Source: Streptomyces sp. TLI_171
GTDB lineage: Bacteria > Actinomycetota > Actinomycetes > Streptomycetales > Streptomycetaceae
DNA length: 64,000 nucleotides
Assembly: GCF_003610255.1 (NCBI RefSeq)
Contig: NZ_RAPS01000001.1
Coordinates: forward strand, 2,542,001-2,606,000
Reading direction: 5' to 3'
Under the pieces are notes generated by a model. The model made no database searches and had not been told where the DNA came from. It saw only the letters and a list, made by a program, of their open reading frames with translations. A program made the translations under genes and the position numbers. Each line of letters begins with the position of its first letter. Position 1 is the stretch's first letter. Shown here one piece after another: positions 54,769 to 63,909 of the stretch.

Positions 54769-56052
54769 TCAGCCGCGGACGTGCCCGTCGCCGGTGACGA
54801 TGTACTTGGTGCTGGTCAGCTCGGGCAGGCCCATCGGACCGCGGGCGTGCAGCTTCTGGGTGGAGATGCCGATCTCCGCGCCGAAGCCGAACTCGCCGCC
54901 GTCGGTGAACCGGGTCGAGGCGTTGACGGCCACCGTGGTGGAGTCGACGAGCTGGGTGAAGCGGCGGGCCGCGGCCTGCGAGGTGGTGACGATCGCCTCG
55001 GTGTGGCCGGAGGACCAGCGGCGGATGTGCGCGACCGCGGCGTCCAGCGAGGGGACGACGGCGGCGGCCAGGTCCAGCGACAGGTACTCGGTCTCCCAGT
55101 CCTCCTCGGTCGCCGGGACGGCCGTCACCCCGGTGCCCTCGGCGGCCTTCAGCACCGCGTCGTCGCCGTGCACGGTGACGCCCGCCCGGGCGAGGGCGGT
55201 CAGCGCCAGCGGCAGGAAGGCGTCGGCGACGGCCTGGTGCACCAGCAGCGTCTCGGCGGAGTTGCAGACGCTGACCCGCTGCGCCTTGGAGTTCAGCAGC
55301 ACGTCGACTGCCATCGCCAGGTCGGTGTCCGCGTCCACGTACACGTGGCAGTTGCCGGTGCCGGTCTCGATCACCGGGACGGTGGAGCCCTCCACCACGG
55401 TGCGGATCAGCGAGGCGCCGCCGCGCGGGATCAGCACGTCGACCAGGCCGCGGGCGCGCATCAGCTCCTGCACCGACTCGCGGCTCTCGCCCGGCACCAG
55501 CTGGATCACGTCGGCCGGCAGGCCCGCCCCGGCGACGGCCGCCCGCAGCACCTCGACCAGCGCCGTGTTGGAGCGGTACGCGGAGGCCGAGCCGCGCAGC
55601 AGCACCGCGTTGCCGGACTTCAGGCAGAGCGCGGCCGCGTCCACCGTCACGTTCGGCCGGGCCTCGTAGATGATGCCGACCACGCCCAGCGGCACTCGGA
55701 CCTGCCGTACGTCCAGGCCGTTCGGCAGGGTGTAGCCGCGGACCACCTCGCCCACCGGGTCGGGCAGGCCGACCACGCTGCGCACGTCGGACGCGATCGC
55801 GGCGATCCGCGCCTGAGTGAGGGTCAGCCGGTCGATCACCGACTCGGCGGTGCCGGCCTCGCGGGCACGGGCGACGTCCTCCGCGTTGGCGGCGGTGATC
55901 TCCTCGGTGCGGGCGACCAGTGCGTCCGCGATCGCCAGCAGCGCGGCGTCCTTCACCGAACGCGGCACTGGCGCCAGGGCGGCGGCCGCCTCCCGGGCAC
56001 GGCGCGCGGCGGCGAGGACGGGGCTGTCGGCGGTGGCGGTGAGGTCGCTCAT
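54769..56052 (-). CDS. proA: Gamma-glutamyl phosphate reductase
   Basis: Second enzyme of proline synthesis: reduces glutamyl-5-phosphate with NADPH to the semialdehyde. 427 residues; catalytic Cys263 lies in [26 protein letters not shown] and [10 protein letters not shown] are family hallmarks. Starts MSDLTATAD. It belongs with proB 656 bp upstream on the same strand, separated by a small unknown gene. Confidence 0.96.
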   Translation of the reverse strand: MSDLTATADSPVLAAARRAREAAAALAPVPRSVKDAALLAIADALVARTEEITAANAEDVARAREAGTAESVIDRLTLTQARIAAIASDVRSVVGLPDPVGEVVRGYTLPNGLDVRQVRVPLGVVGIIYEARPNVTVDAAALCLKSGNAVLLRGSASAYRSNTALVEVLRAAVAGAGLPADVIQLVPGESRESVQELMRARGLVDVLIPRGGASLIRTVVEGSTVPVIETGTGNCHVYVDADTDLAMAVDVLLNSKAQRVSVCNSAETLLVHQAVADAFLPLALTALARAGVTVHGDDAVLKAAEGTGVTAVPATEEDWETEYLSLDLAAAVVPSLDAAVAHIRRWSSGHTEAIVTTSQAAARRFTQLVDSTTVAVNASTRFTDGGEFGFGAEIGISTQKLHARGPMGLPELTSTKYIVTGDGHVRG

Positions 56053-56146
56053 GCGCCAAGCCTAGCGAGCCGAGCGAGTCGGCCCGCCGCACATTTCGCC
56101 CGCTGAGACACCCGGAGCAACGCCCGGGCAGCGCCCGCGCGCCGGG

Positions 56147-56626
56147 TCAGTACGGGTGCACCCCGCCGAGCTGCGGCGGCGGATCCCCGAAGCCCTCCGC
56201 GACCCGCTTGTGGTAGGTCGGCCGGTCGACCACCTCCAGGCCGACGATCTCCCACGCCGGGAGCTTCGCGCTGGCCTTGTGCTCGCCCCACAGCCGCAGC
56301 GCGATCGCCGCCGCGTCGTGCAGGTCCCGCGCCTCCTCCCAGTACCGGATCTCGGCGTGGTCCGCGGCGTAGCGGGCCGTCAGGAAGAAGGAGTGGTCGT
56401 GCGCCAGCTTCTCCAGCGCCGTCCGCAGCTCGGGCAGCGGCGCGGCCGCCCCGGCGACGCTCAGCACCACGTGCCACAGCCGGCCCTGTTCCTGCTCCGG
56501 CTCCCGCACGTCCTCCTGTTCCCGCACGTCCTCCTGCTGCTGTTCGACGCCCCGGCCGCCCTCGATGCTGGTGAGCCGCCGCTCGGGCCTCTGCCCCGGC
56601 AGCGCTTCCTCCCGCCTGCGAACCAC
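56147..56626 (-). CDS. Unknown protein between proB and proA
   Basis: 159 residues from a GTG at 56626 that has GGGAGG 6 nt before it (longer starts overlap proB). The N-terminal 45 residues are charged with a Glu/Gln repeat (DVREQEDVREPEQEQ); the rest is a compact domain (RLWHVVLSVAGAAAPLPELR, HSFFLTARYAADHAEIRYWEEARDLHDAAAIALRLWGEH) ending LGGVHPY. I recall a homologue at this spot in streptomycetes (SCO2586) without known function. The alpha/beta pattern resembles small ferredoxin-like folds, no more. Confidence 0.75.
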   Translation of the reverse strand: MVRRREEALPGQRPERRLTSIEGGRGVEQQQEDVREQEDVREPEQEQGRLWHVVLSVAGAAAPLPELRTALEKLAHDHSFFLTARYAADHAEIRYWEEARDLHDAAAIALRLWGEHKASAKLPAWEIVGLEVVDRPTYHKRVAEGFGDPPPQLGGVHPY

Positions 56627-56708
56627 CGGCGGCCTCCCATTCAGCGTGTCGCGCGGGCCCCCCGGCCCGCGCTGCTCCCACCCCCCGTACCGGCCCTGCC
56701 GCTCGCGC

Positions 56709-57845
56709 TCAGCCGCGCAGCACGACCAGGTCGTCGCGGTGGACGACCTCGCGTTCGTACGCGGCGCCGAGCTCCTGGGCCAGTTCTCGGGTGGACCGGC
56801 CGAGCAGACGGGGCAACTCCCTCGCATCAAAGTTGACCAGTCCGCGGGCGACGATGTGACCGTTTTCGCCAAGAAGGTCGACCGGATCACCCGCGACGAA
56901 CTCCCCTGCCACCCGGGTGACTCCGGCCGGGAGCAGCGACTTCCCGCCGTGCACCACCGCCGCCACCGCGCCGTCGTCCAGGGTCAGCGCGCCGCGCGGC
57001 GAGGAGGCGTGCTCCAGCCAGAGCAGCCGGTCGGCGGAGCGGCTGCCGGTGCGCAGGAACAGGGTGCCGGTCGGCCGGCCCGCGAGGGCGTCCGCGGCGT
57101 GGCGGGCCGCGGTCAGCACCACCGGGATGCCGGCGCCGGTGGCGATCCGGGCCGCCTCCACCTTGGTGACCATGCCGCCGGTGCCGACGCCCGCCTTGCC
57201 GGCGCTGCCGACCTCCACGCCTGCCAGGTCGTCGGGTCCGCGCACCACGGCGATCCGGCTGCTGCCGGGCTTCGCCGGGTCGCCGTCGTACAGGCCGTCC
57301 ACGTCGGAGAGCAGCACCAGCAGGTCGGCCCGCACCAGGTGGGCGACCAGCGCCGCCAGCCGGTCGTTGTCGCCGAACTTGATCTCGGCGGTGGCCACCG
57401 TGTCGTTCTCGTTGACGATCGGCATCGCGCCCATCGCCAGCAGCTGGTCCAGGGTCCGGTAGGCGTTGCGGTAGTGCGCCCGCCGGCTGGCGTCCTCGGC
57501 GGTCAGCAGCACCTGGCCGACCCGCACCCCGTAGCGCGCGAAGGAGGCGGTGTACCGGGCCACCAGCAGTCCCTGCCCGACGCTGGCCGCGGCCTGCTGC
57601 CGGGCCAGGTCCTTGGGGCGCTTCTCCAGTCCGAGCGGCGCCAGGCCGGCCGCGATCGCACCGGAGGAGACCAGCACGATCTCCGGCGCCTGCTCGCCGC
57701 CGCGGACCTTGGCCAGCGCGTCGACCAGGGCGTCCACCCGGTCCGCGTCCAGTCCGCCGGCCGCGGTGGTCAGTGAGGACGAGCCGACCTTCACCACGAT
57801 CCGCCGCGCCGAAACGACCTCCTCGCGGAGCAACTGATCCACCAT
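56709..57845 (-). CDS. proB: Glutamate 5-kinase
   Basis: First enzyme of proline synthesis: phosphorylates glutamate with ATP. 378 residues with an amino-acid-kinase domain (RRIVVKVGSSSLT at 14-26, VLVSSGAIAAG, NENDTVATAEIKFGDND, GTGGMVTKVEAA) and a C-terminal PUA domain (about 285-370) as in most bacteria. Normally feedback-inhibited by proline. Starts MVDQLLREEV at 57845. A terminator separates it from obgE upstream, so it has its own promoter. Confidence 0.96.
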   Translation of the reverse strand: MVDQLLREEVVSARRIVVKVGSSSLTTAAGGLDADRVDALVDALAKVRGGEQAPEIVLVSSGAIAAGLAPLGLEKRPKDLARQQAAASVGQGLLVARYTASFARYGVRVGQVLLTAEDASRRAHYRNAYRTLDQLLAMGAMPIVNENDTVATAEIKFGDNDRLAALVAHLVRADLLVLLSDVDGLYDGDPAKPGSSRIAVVRGPDDLAGVEVGSAGKAGVGTGGMVTKVEAARIATGAGIPVVLTAARHAADALAGRPTGTLFLRTGSRSADRLLWLEHASSPRGALTLDDGAVAAVVHGGKSLLPAGVTRVAGEFVAGDPVDLLGENGHIVARGLVNFDARELPRLLGRSTRELAQELGAAYEREVVHRDDLVVLRG

Positions 57846-57992
57846 CAGTCCGACCTTTCCGACGCGATGCTGCTACGCCACGCAATGTAGCCATTCGGCA
57901 GACGGGTTACGAAATCGCCGACGAGGCGTGAGACGCGAACCGGCCGGGGCCGCGGCGGGCCGAAACCCGCGGCCGGCGCAGCGGGAGGCGCA

Positions 57993-58032
57993 CGACAGGG
58001 GCGCGCGGGGAGGTCCCCACGCGCCCCTGTCG
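57993..58032 (-). terminator. obgE terminator
   Basis: Perfect 13-bp arms (57993-58005, 58020-58032) with an inner GGGG/CCCC stem, 8 nt from the obgE stop. It is the strongest terminator in the right half of the window. Confidence 0.88.
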
Positions 58033-58040
58033 GGTGACGG

Positions 58041-59501
58041 CTACTGGTCGAGCTGCTCGCGGCCGGAGCTCAGCGCCTCGAAGTCGAGGTACTCCTGCTC
58101 CGCCGCGTCGCGGCCGCGCTGGCGCTCGCGGCGGCGGTCGACGGCCGGGCGCTGGCTCTCCAGGCGGTGGTCCTCGCCGCGACGGCCGAGCATCTCCGCG
58201 CCGGCGGCCATGGTGGGCTCCCAGTCGAAGACCACGGCGTTGTCGTCGGGGCCGATGATGACGGTGTCGCCCTCCTGGGCGCCGATCTTCCAGAGCTCCT
58301 GCTCGACGCCGAGGCGGGCCAGCCGGTCGGCGAGGTAGCCGACGGCCTCGTCGTTGGCGAAGTCGGTCTGGCGGACCCAGCGTTCGGGCTTGACGCCGCG
58401 GATGCGGTACGCGCCGTCCTCCTCCTCGATGGTGAACCCGGCGTCGTCGACGGCCGTCGGGCGCAGCACGATCCGGGTGTTCTCCTGGACGGGCTTGGCG
58501 GCGCGCGCGGCGGAGACGATCTCGGCCAGGGCGAAGGAGAGTTCGCGCAGGCCCTTGTGGGCGAGCGCGGAGACCTCGAAGACCCGGTAGCCGCGCTCCT
58601 CCAGGGAGGCGCGGGTGAGGTCGGCGATGTCCTGACCGTCCGGGACGTCGACCTTGTTCAGGGCGACCAGCCGCGGCCGGTCCTCCAGGCCGCCGTACTG
58701 GGTGAGTTCGTCCTCGATGGTCTCCAGGTCGGTGAGCGGGTCGCGGCCCGGCTCCAGGGTGGCGCAGTCCAGCACGTGCACCAGCACCTCGCAGCGCTCG
58801 ACGTGCCGCAGGAACTCCAGGCCGAGGCCCTTGCCCTGGCTGGCGCCGGGGATCAGGCCGGGCACGTCGGCGATCGTGTAGACGGTCGAACCGGCGGTCA
58901 CCACACCGAGGTTGGGGATCAGGGTGGTGAACGGGTAGTCGGCGATCTTCGGCTTGGCGGCGGACAGCACGGAGATCAGCGAGGACTTGCCGGCGCTCGG
59001 GTAGCCGACCAGCGCGACGTCGGCGACGGACTTGAGCTCCATCACGATGTCGCGGGCCTCGCCGGGCTCGCCGAGCAGCGCGAAGCCGGGGGCCTTGCGG
59101 CGGGCGGAGGCGAGCGCCGCGTTGCCGAGGCCGCCGCGGCCGCCCTGGGCGGCGACGAAGCTGGTGCCGTGGCCGACCAGGTCGGCCAGCACGTTGCCCT
59201 TGCGGTCGAGGACCACGGTGCCGTCCGGCACCGGCAGGACCAGGTCCTGGCCCTCCGCGCCGGTGCGGTGGCCGCCGGCGCCGGGCTTGCCGTTGGTGGC
59301 CTTGCGCTTGGGCGAGTGGTGGTACTCCAGCAGCGTGGTGACCTGCGAGTCGACGACCAGGGTCACCGAGCCGCCCTCGCCGCCGTTGCCCCCGTCGGGG
59401 CCGCCGAGCGGCTTGAACTTCTCCCGGTGCACGGAGGCGCAGCCGTGGCCTCCGTTACCCGCGGCGACGTGCAGTTCGACGCGGTCCACGAAGGTGGTCA
59501 T
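58041..59501 (-). CDS. obgE: GTPase Obg/CgtA
   Basis: Essential GTPase in 50S maturation and, in streptomycetes, in aerial development. 486 residues: Gly-rich OBG domain (1-158; [20 protein letters not shown] and [12 protein letters not shown]), GTPase domain (G1 GYPSAGKSS near 165-173, DVPGLI, NKVD) and a C-terminal OCT domain (about 345-430), plus a 50-residue acidic tail. The ATG at 59501 has GGAGG 8 nt before it. Downstream of rplU-rpmA, the standard order. Confidence 0.97.
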   Translation of the reverse strand: MTTFVDRVELHVAAGNGGHGCASVHREKFKPLGGPDGGNGGEGGSVTLVVDSQVTTLLEYHHSPKRKATNGKPGAGGHRTGAEGQDLVLPVPDGTVVLDRKGNVLADLVGHGTSFVAAQGGRGGLGNAALASARRKAPGFALLGEPGEARDIVMELKSVADVALVGYPSAGKSSLISVLSAAKPKIADYPFTTLIPNLGVVTAGSTVYTIADVPGLIPGASQGKGLGLEFLRHVERCEVLVHVLDCATLEPGRDPLTDLETIEDELTQYGGLEDRPRLVALNKVDVPDGQDIADLTRASLEERGYRVFEVSALAHKGLRELSFALAEIVSAARAAKPVQENTRIVLRPTAVDDAGFTIEEEDGAYRIRGVKPERWVRQTDFANDEAVGYLADRLARLGVEQELWKIGAQEGDTVIIGPDDNAVVFDWEPTMAAGAEMLGRRGEDHRLESQRPAVDRRRERQRGRDAAEQEYLDFEALSSGREQLDQ

Positions 59502-59552
59502 GAGGTGTGCCTCCAGTACGAAGAAAAAAGGTGTCCTGCGGTAAAGCATGAA

Positions 59553-59580
59553 GGGTGAGCCGGATCATCCCGGCCCACCC
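59553..59580 (-). terminator. Hairpin between rpmA and obgE
   Basis: Arms 59553-59563 and 59570-59580 pair with one A/C mismatch, 22 nt after rpmA. Probably partial termination between rpmA and obgE. Confidence 0.55.
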
Positions 59581-59602
59581 TCCACAGCGAGTCTGTACGG
59601 AC

Positions 59603-59860
59603 TCAGGCCTCGACGGCCACGATGTTGACGACCTTGCGGCCGCGACGGTTGCCGAACTCCACGGCACCGGCGGTCAGCGCGAACAGGGTGTCGTCGCCAC
59701 CACGGCCGACGTTGGCGCCCGGGTGGAAGTGGGTGCCGCGCTGGCGGACGATGATCTCGCCGGCGGAGACGACCTGGCCGCCGAAGCGCTTCACGCCGAG
59801 GCGCTGGGCGTTCGAGTCACGACCGTTGCGAGTAGAGCTTGCGCCCTTCTTGTGTGCCAT
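59603..59860 (-). CDS. rpmA: 50S ribosomal protein L27
   Basis: 85 residues: [22 protein letters not shown], the typical N-terminus reaching the peptidyl-transferase centre, then [19 protein letters not shown]. No N-terminal extension that would need cleavage. Lies 36 nt after rplU in the same operon. Confidence 0.98.
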   Translation of the reverse strand: MAHKKGASSTRNGRDSNAQRLGVKRFGGQVVSAGEIIVRQRGTHFHPGANVGRGGDDTLFALTAGAVEFGNRRGRKVVNIVAVEA

Positions 59861-59896
59861 CTGGCTAGCCCCTTTCTAGGAAGACCGCAGGAAGTG

Positions 59897-60214
59897 TTAC
59901 TTGCTGACCGAGTCGATGCTGGTGATACGCACCGCGGTGTGCTTCTGGCGGTGGCCCTGACGACGGCGGTAGCCGGTCTTGTTCTTGTAGCGCAGGATGA
60001 CGATCTTGTCGCCCTTGGTCTGGTCGACGACCTCGGCGTGAGCCTTCACGCCGCCGAGCACCCACGGGTCGGAGGTGACGGACTCACCGTCGACGACGAG
60101 GATGGTCGAGAGCTCGACCGAGTCACCCGGCTTGGCGTCAATACGGTCGATCTCCAGCACGTCGCCCACGGCGACCTTGTGCTGGCGGCCGCCTGCGCGA
60201 ACGATCGCGTACAT
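59897..60214 (-). CDS. rplU: 50S ribosomal protein L21
   Basis: 105 residues: [25 protein letters not shown] to the C-terminal [21 protein letters not shown] motif that marks L21. First gene of rplU-rpmA(-obgE). An approximately 145-nt leader with a terminator-like hairpin lies upstream. Confidence 0.98.
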   Translation of the reverse strand: MYAIVRAGGRQHKVAVGDVLEIDRIDAKPGDSVELSTILVVDGESVTSDPWVLGGVKAHAEVVDQTKGDKIVILRYKNKTGYRRRQGHRQKHTAVRITSIDSVSK

Positions 60215-60285
60215 GCGGTACCTACTTTCCTAACTCGGTCGGAACTCCGGATGCCAGCTGCCTGGGTATGGACACAGGCCGCCTC

Positions 60286-60321
60286 CCCCGGGAAAAGCCG
60301 GTGAACCGGCTCCCACCCGGG
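60286..60321 (-). promoter_or_regulatory. Terminator-like hairpin in the rplU leader
   Basis: Inner stem AGCCGG/CCGGCT (60306-60311, 60296-60301) with a 4-nt loop, followed on the minus strand by TTT, and an outer CCCGGG/CCCGGG pairing (60316-60321 with 60287-60292) that extends toward CCTCC. It could be an attenuator or an L21-binding leader structure. Confidence 0.5.
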
Positions 60322-60364
60322 AGGTGAGGTGCTCAGGAGCATGGCGTCAACACGCCGAGGGTCA

Positions 60365-60393
60365 AGAATACGGATCTGTCCACCCAGGGGCAA
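60365..60393 (-). promoter_or_regulatory. Predicted rplU promoter
   Basis: On the minus strand TTGCCC (60393-60388), exactly 17 bases, TATTCT (60370-60365): the best vegetative-type promoter I found in the window. The predicted start is near 60358. Confidence 0.7.
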
Positions 60394-60450
60394 ACCGGGC
60401 CGTGCGCGGGGCCGGGACCACCACTGATGCGGTGGTCCCGGCCCCGGGGC

Positions 60451-63400
60451 TCACTCTGCGGCGCCGTCACCTTCGGCGGCCGCGGCCTTCTTGGCCGCCG
60501 CGCTCGTCCGCTTGGTGGCGGTCTTGCGGGCGGTGGTCTTCTTGGCGGCGGTGGTCTTCTTCGCCGCGGTCTTCTTGGCGGCCGTCTTGCGGACGGCCCG
60601 CTTCTTCGGGGCCTCCTCCGCGGGGGCCTCCTCGGCGGCGGGCTCCGCGGTCTCGACCGTGACGGCGACCTCGGCCTCGGGCTCCACCTCGGCGACGGCC
60701 TCGGCCGTCACCTCCGCGGCGGCCTCGGCGACCTGCGCGGCGGACTTCTCCGCGGCGCTCAGCGCGGCCTCCATCGCGGCCTCGGCGCGGGCCTGCAGCA
60801 CCACGATCTCGGCCTCGCCGGACGCCCCGGCCGGGGCGGTGGCCTTGCGGACCGCGCGGCGCCGGGTGCGGCCGCCGGCCGCCGGGGCGGCGGGCGGGAT
60901 CTCCACCAGGCTGGGCTGCTCGACCACCGGCTCGGCGGCCGCTTCGGCGACCGGCTCGGCGACCGCCTCGACCGGCTCGGCCTCGACGATCTCCAGGTCC
61001 TCCGCCTCGATCGGCTCCAGTTCCTCGACGGTCTCGACCGTCTCGGTGGTCCCGACCGCCTCGGCCTCCGCACCGCCGGCCCCGCCGCGGCCCCGGCGAC
61101 GGCGCTTGCCGCCGCCCTCGCCCGCGGCGGCGGCGCCGGCCTGGGAGCCGCCGTGGCTGTGCGGCTGGTCCATGTGGACGATCACGCCGCGGCCGTTGCA
61201 GTGCACGCAGGGCTCGGAGAAGGACTCCAGCAGGCCCTGGCCGACCCGCTTGCGGGTCATCTGCACCAGGCCGAGCGAGGTGACCTCGGCCACCTGGTGC
61301 TTGGTCCGGTCCCGGCCCAGGCACTCCAGCAGGCGGCGCAGCACCAGGTCGCGGTTGGACTCCAGCACCATGTCGATGAAGTCGATCACGATGATGCCGC
61401 CGAGGTCGCGCAGCCGCAGCTGGCGGACGATCTCCTCGGCCGCCTCGATGTTGTTGCGGGTGACGGTCTCCTCGAGGTTGCCGCCCTGGCCGACGAACTT
61501 GCCGGTGTTGACGTCGACCACGACCATCGCCTCGGTCCGGTCGATCACCAGGGAGCCGCCGGAGGGCAGCCAGACCTTGCGGTCCAGCGCCTTCATCAGC
61601 TGCTCGTCGATCCGGTAGGTGGCGAACACGTCGACGTCCGAGGTCCACCTCTGCAGGCGCTCGGTGAGGTCGGGGGCGACGTTGGAGACGTAGTCGTGGA
61701 TCGTGCTCCAGGCGTCCGCACCGCTGACGATGACCTTGGTGAAGTCCTCGTTGAAGATGTCGCGGACCACCCGGACGGTCATGTCGGGCTCGCCGTACAG
61801 CAGCGCCGGGGCGTTGCCGGAGGCGGCCTTCTTCTGGATCTCCTCCCACTGCTGCTGCAGGCGCTGCACGTCGCGGGTGAGCTCGTCCTCGGAGGCGCCC
61901 TCGGCGGCGGTGCGGACGATCACGCCCGCGTCGTCCGGGACGATCTTCTTGAGGATCTGCTTGAGGCGGGCCCGCTCGTTCTCCGGCAGCTTGCGGGAGA
62001 TGCCGGTCATCGAGCCCTCGGGCACGTACACCAGGTAGCGGCCGGGCAGCGAGATCTGGCTGGTCAGCCGGGCGCCCTTGTGGCCGATCGGGTCCTTGGA
62101 GACCTGCACCAGCACGGACTGGCCGGACTTCAGCACCGACTCGATCCGGCGCGGGCCGCTGTGGCCGCCGAGCGCGCCGAAGTTGACCTCACCGGCGTAC
62201 AGCACGGCGTTGCGGCCCTTGCCGATGTCGACGAACGCGGCCTCCATGGACGGCAGCACGTTCTGCACCTTGCCCAGGTACACGTTGCCGACGTAGCTGG
62301 TGGCCTGCTCCTTGTTGACGTAGTGCTCGACCAGCACGCCGTCCTCGAGCACGCCGATCTGGGTGCGGGTGCCGTTCTGACGCACCACCATGACCCGCTC
62401 GACGGACTCCCGGCGGGCCAGGAACTCGGCCTCGGTGATGATCGGGACGCGGCGGCGGCCCAGCTCGCGGCCCTCGCGGCGGCGCTGCTTCTTGGCCTCC
62501 AGGCGGGTGGAGCCCTTGATGGACTGCACCTCGTCCGGATCGAACGCCGGCTCGGCGGAGCGGCGGCGCGGCTCGCGGACCTTCACCACGGTGCGCACGC
62601 CGTCCTCGGTGCTCTCCCCCGACTCGGCGGCGGTGTCCCCGCTGCGACGGCGGCGGCGACGGCGACGGCGCGAGGAGGACAGGCCGGCGGCCAGCTCGTC
62701 CTCCTCCTCGTCCTCGTCTGCGGCCTCGTGCGACTCGGGCTCCTCCTGGGCGTCCTCGTCCTCGTCGTGGGCCTCGGCCTCGGCGCCCTCGTGGGCGTCC
62801 TCGGACTCACCGCGGCGGCGGCGACGGCCACCGCGACGGCGGCGACGGGACGGGCGGTCGTCCTCCCACTCGGCGTCCTGCTCCGGACCGGTGGCGGGCG
62901 CCTCGGCCTCGACCGGCTCGGCCTCCTCGGCCTGCACCGCCGGCGCGGCCTTGACCGGCTGCGGGGCGGCCTTCGCGGGCTGCTGGGCGGTCTTCGCGGC
63001 CTTGGCGGGCTGCTGGGCGGCCTTCGCGGGCTGCTGGACGCGGACCGCGGTGCGGGTCCGGCGGCGGCGGCCGACGCCGGAGTACTCGAACTCCTCGTCC
63101 TCCGTGCCGGAGGCGGCGGGCTCGGCGACCGGCTCGGCCTTGGCGGCGGGCTCGGCCTTGGCCGGCGCGGCCTTCGGGGCGGTGAACGGCGCGGGCTCCT
63201 GGAACACCGGCGCCTGGAAGATCGCGGTGGACGGGCGGACCGCGCGCCGGCGGGCGCGCGGCGCCTCGGCCTCGACGACGGGCTGCTCCTCGACCACCGG
63301 CTCGGGCTCGACGGCCGGCTCCTCCTCGGCGGGCTCCTCCTCGGCGGCCGGCTCCTCGACCGGGGCCGGGGTCTGGGCCGGCGCGGAGGCACGCTTGCGG

Positions 63401-63909
63401 GTGCGGCGGGCGCGCGGTGCCTCGGCCTCGGCGGCGGGCTGCTCCTCGACCACCGGCTCGGGCTCGACGGCCGGCTCCTCGGCGGCCGGCTCCTCGACCG
63501 CGGCGGGGGTTTGCACAGGGGCGGAGGCACGCTTGCGGGTGCGGCGGGCGCGGGCCGGCTTCTCCTCCGCGGCGTCCTCGGCCACGGGCTCCTCGGCCAC
63601 GGGCTCTTCGGCGGCCGGCGCGGCCGGCTCGGCGGTGACGGCCTCGGGCGCGCCGGCCGGGGACTCGGCGCGCTTGCGGGTGCGCCTGGCCCGGGCGGGC
63701 TTCTCCTCGGCGGCCGGCTCGGCCGGGGTCTCGGCCTCGCTCGCGGGGGCGGGGGCGACGACCGTCTCGGCGGTCTCGCTCGCGGCGCCCTGCGGGGAGC
63801 CGGCCGGGCGGGAGACCGCCCGGCGACGGCGACGCGGCGGGGCCGCGGACGCGCCGTCGGATTCGTTGTTGTCGGCCGCAGCGGGCTGCGGTTCGGTGTT
63901 TTCGAGCAT
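60451..63909 (-). CDS. rne: RNase E/G family endoribonuclease, large form
   Basis: Main mRNA-decay and rRNA-processing endonuclease (RNase ES in Streptomyces). 1152 residues with the catalytic core in the middle (about 495-930): S1 domain (VGNVYLGKVQNVLPSMEAAFVDIG), RNase H-like and DNase I-like parts (VVDVNTGKF, IIVIDFIDM) and the zinc-link CVHC near 898. Both arms are low in complexity. The N-terminal 490 residues are Ala/Glu/Pro-rich with recurring ARRTRKR basic clusters; the C-terminus ends in an Ala/Lys histone-H1-like tail. The arms probably serve RNA or partner binding. ATG at 63909. Confidence 0.95.
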   Translation of the reverse strand: MLENTEPQPAAADNNESDGASAAPPRRRRRAVSRPAGSPQGAASETAETVVAPAPASEAETPAEPAAEEKPARARRTRKRAESPAGAPEAVTAEPAAPAAEEPVAEEPVAEDAAEEKPARARRTRKRASAPVQTPAAVEEPAAEEPAVEPEPVVEEQPAAEAEAPRARRTRKRASAPAQTPAPVEEPAAEEEPAEEEPAVEPEPVVEEQPVVEAEAPRARRRAVRPSTAIFQAPVFQEPAPFTAPKAAPAKAEPAAKAEPVAEPAASGTEDEEFEYSGVGRRRRTRTAVRVQQPAKAAQQPAKAAKTAQQPAKAAPQPVKAAPAVQAEEAEPVEAEAPATGPEQDAEWEDDRPSRRRRRGGRRRRRGESEDAHEGAEAEAHDEDEDAQEEPESHEAADEDEEEDELAAGLSSSRRRRRRRRRSGDTAAESGESTEDGVRTVVKVREPRRRSAEPAFDPDEVQSIKGSTRLEAKKQRRREGRELGRRRVPIITEAEFLARRESVERVMVVRQNGTRTQIGVLEDGVLVEHYVNKEQATSYVGNVYLGKVQNVLPSMEAAFVDIGKGRNAVLYAGEVNFGALGGHSGPRRIESVLKSGQSVLVQVSKDPIGHKGARLTSQISLPGRYLVYVPEGSMTGISRKLPENERARLKQILKKIVPDDAGVIVRTAAEGASEDELTRDVQRLQQQWEEIQKKAASGNAPALLYGEPDMTVRVVRDIFNEDFTKVIVSGADAWSTIHDYVSNVAPDLTERLQRWTSDVDVFATYRIDEQLMKALDRKVWLPSGGSLVIDRTEAMVVVDVNTGKFVGQGGNLEETVTRNNIEAAEEIVRQLRLRDLGGIIVIDFIDMVLESNRDLVLRRLLECLGRDRTKHQVAEVTSLGLVQMTRKRVGQGLLESFSEPCVHCNGRGVIVHMDQPHSHGGSQAGAAAAGEGGGKRRRRGRGGAGGAEAEAVGTTETVETVEELEPIEAEDLEIVEAEPVEAVAEPVAEAAAEPVVEQPSLVEIPPAAPAAGGRTRRRAVRKATAPAGASGEAEIVVLQARAEAAMEAALSAAEKSAAQVAEAAAEVTAEAVAEVEPEAEVAVTVETAEPAAEEAPAEEAPKKRAVRKTAAKKTAAKKTTAAKKTTARKTATKRTSAAAKKAAAAEGDGAAE
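63250..63560. repeat. Tandem repeats of about 156 bp in rne
   Basis: Two copies (from about 63250 and 63406) encode RARRTRKRA-type basic cluster plus EEPAAEEPAVEPEPVVEEQP; partial further copies extend toward 63710. In frame, so the arm length can vary by recombination. Confidence 0.65.
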
